Of a stretch of DNA of 23,823 bases, positions 23,664-23,823 are shown piece by piece. Every line of letters starts with the position of its first letter. Positions within the stretch are counted from its first letter, which is position 1. The stretch is from Flavobacteriaceae bacterium. Lineage in GTDB: Bacteria > Bacteroidota > Bacteroidia > Flavobacteriales > Flavobacteriaceae. A program made the translations under genes and the position numbers. The DNA lies in NCBI GenBank assembly GCA_030625995.1, contig DAOUPU010000016.1, positions 1 through 23,823 of the forward strand, read 5' to 3'. Below the pieces are notes generated by a model, which did not search any database, was not told the DNA's origin, and saw only the letters and a program-made list of their open reading frames with translations.

Positions 23664-23691
23664 CGGGGTGTTGCCCCGCAATAAATGCGGG
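23664..23691. repeat. Two overlapping, mutually exclusive hairpins in the tRNA leader
   Basis: CGGGG (23664-23668) pairs with CCCCG (23674-23678), and CCCGCA (23675-23680) pairs with TGCGGG (23686-23691). They share the CCCG bases, so only one can form. Both are GC-rich in an AT-rich region. They may be a dispersed repeat or an RNA processing signal. Confidence 0.6.
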
Positions 23692-23747
23692 ATAAACTCC
23701 GTCTGGAACCGGTCTACTTAGATTGTTTTCAATAAAGATAGCCAATT

Positions 23748-23822
23748 CGGGGTGTAGCGTAGCCCGGTTATCGCGCCACGTTTGGGACGTGGAGGCCGCA
23801 GGTTCGAATCCTGCCACCCCGA
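23748..23822 (+). tRNA. tRNA-Pro (anticodon UGG)
   Basis: The cloverleaf is complete. The acceptor stem pairs CGGGGTG (23748-23754) with CACCCCG (23815-23821), with discriminator A at 23822. The anticodon arm is CCACG-TTTGGGA-CGTGG (23776-23792) with anticodon TGG at 23783-23785. The T arm is GCAGG-TTCGAAT-CCTGC (23798-23814). The D arm has GCG/CGC pairs and a GG in its loop. The window ends one base after the discriminator, so whether CCA is encoded cannot be told. The UGG anticodon can read most or all proline codons. Confidence 0.97.
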
Positions 23823-23823
23823 C

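Noticed and set aside
23560..23817. Minus-strand open frame of 85 codons starting MAGFEPAASTSQTWRDNRATLHPE
   Set aside because: It is the antisense of tRNA-Pro. This string is a well-known false protein arising from tRNA genes, and it also overlaps the end of the thioredoxin-like gene.

Overview
The window looks like chromosomal DNA of a member of the Bacteroidota, most likely a marine Flavobacteriaceae relative. It is AT-rich. Several upstream regions carry the Bacteroidota -7 element TAnnTTTG instead of a sigma70 -10 box. One small secreted protein consists almost only of a type IX secretion (T9SS) sorting domain. Sodium-coupled carriers (AGCS, SLC13) are present. The gene order rnz / small proteins / pyrB / pyrR / TPR / DUF368 / DUF368 is one I remember from flavobacteria, but that is recollection and was not searched.

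Region 1 (1-488) is the N-terminal part of an acyl-CoA dehydrogenase that runs off the left edge. Region 2 (about 489-10819) is a compact triterpenoid island. A short-chain polyprenyl diphosphate synthase and type I IPP isomerase (plus strand) converge on a minus-strand operon of squalene synthase, squalene-hopene cyclase, the HpnG-type nucleoside phosphorylase and a GtrA-like membrane protein. Across a 619-bp divergent intergenic region lie the radical-SAM adenosylhopane synthase hpnH and the hopanoid-associated epimerase hpnA (plus). A PAPS-type sulfotransferase follows on the minus strand after a 16-bp perfect palindrome. Together these genes would carry C5 units to FPP, squalene, hopene, adenosylhopane and ribosylhopane. 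Squalene is apparently made by a one-enzyme, eukaryote-like squalene synthase and not by HpnCDE.

Region 3 (10871-16654, all minus) holds housekeeping genes: a ComEA-like helix-hairpin-helix protein and an AGCS amino-acid/sodium symporter, then a tight run of pyrR, pyrB, a STAS-like small protein, a tiny T9SS-tailed secreted protein and ribonuclease Z. Region 4 (16816-20228, plus) holds a TPR protein and two tandem DUF368 (PopT-type) membrane proteins. Region 5 (20266-23822) holds an SLC13 anion/sodium symporter and thioredoxin reductase (minus) with a clear terminator, a cluster of palindromic repeats, a thioredoxin-like protein lacking the second active-site cysteine, and tRNA-Pro(UGG) behind a textbook Bacteroidota promoter.

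The most interesting content is the hopanoid island: its single-enzyme squalene route, the linked GtrA and sulfotransferase genes that could modify or move the product, and a shared motif (TAAAAGTGG) upstream of both the isoprenoid and the cyclase/hpnH promoter regions. No CRISPR array, transposase, rRNA or phage gene was seen.
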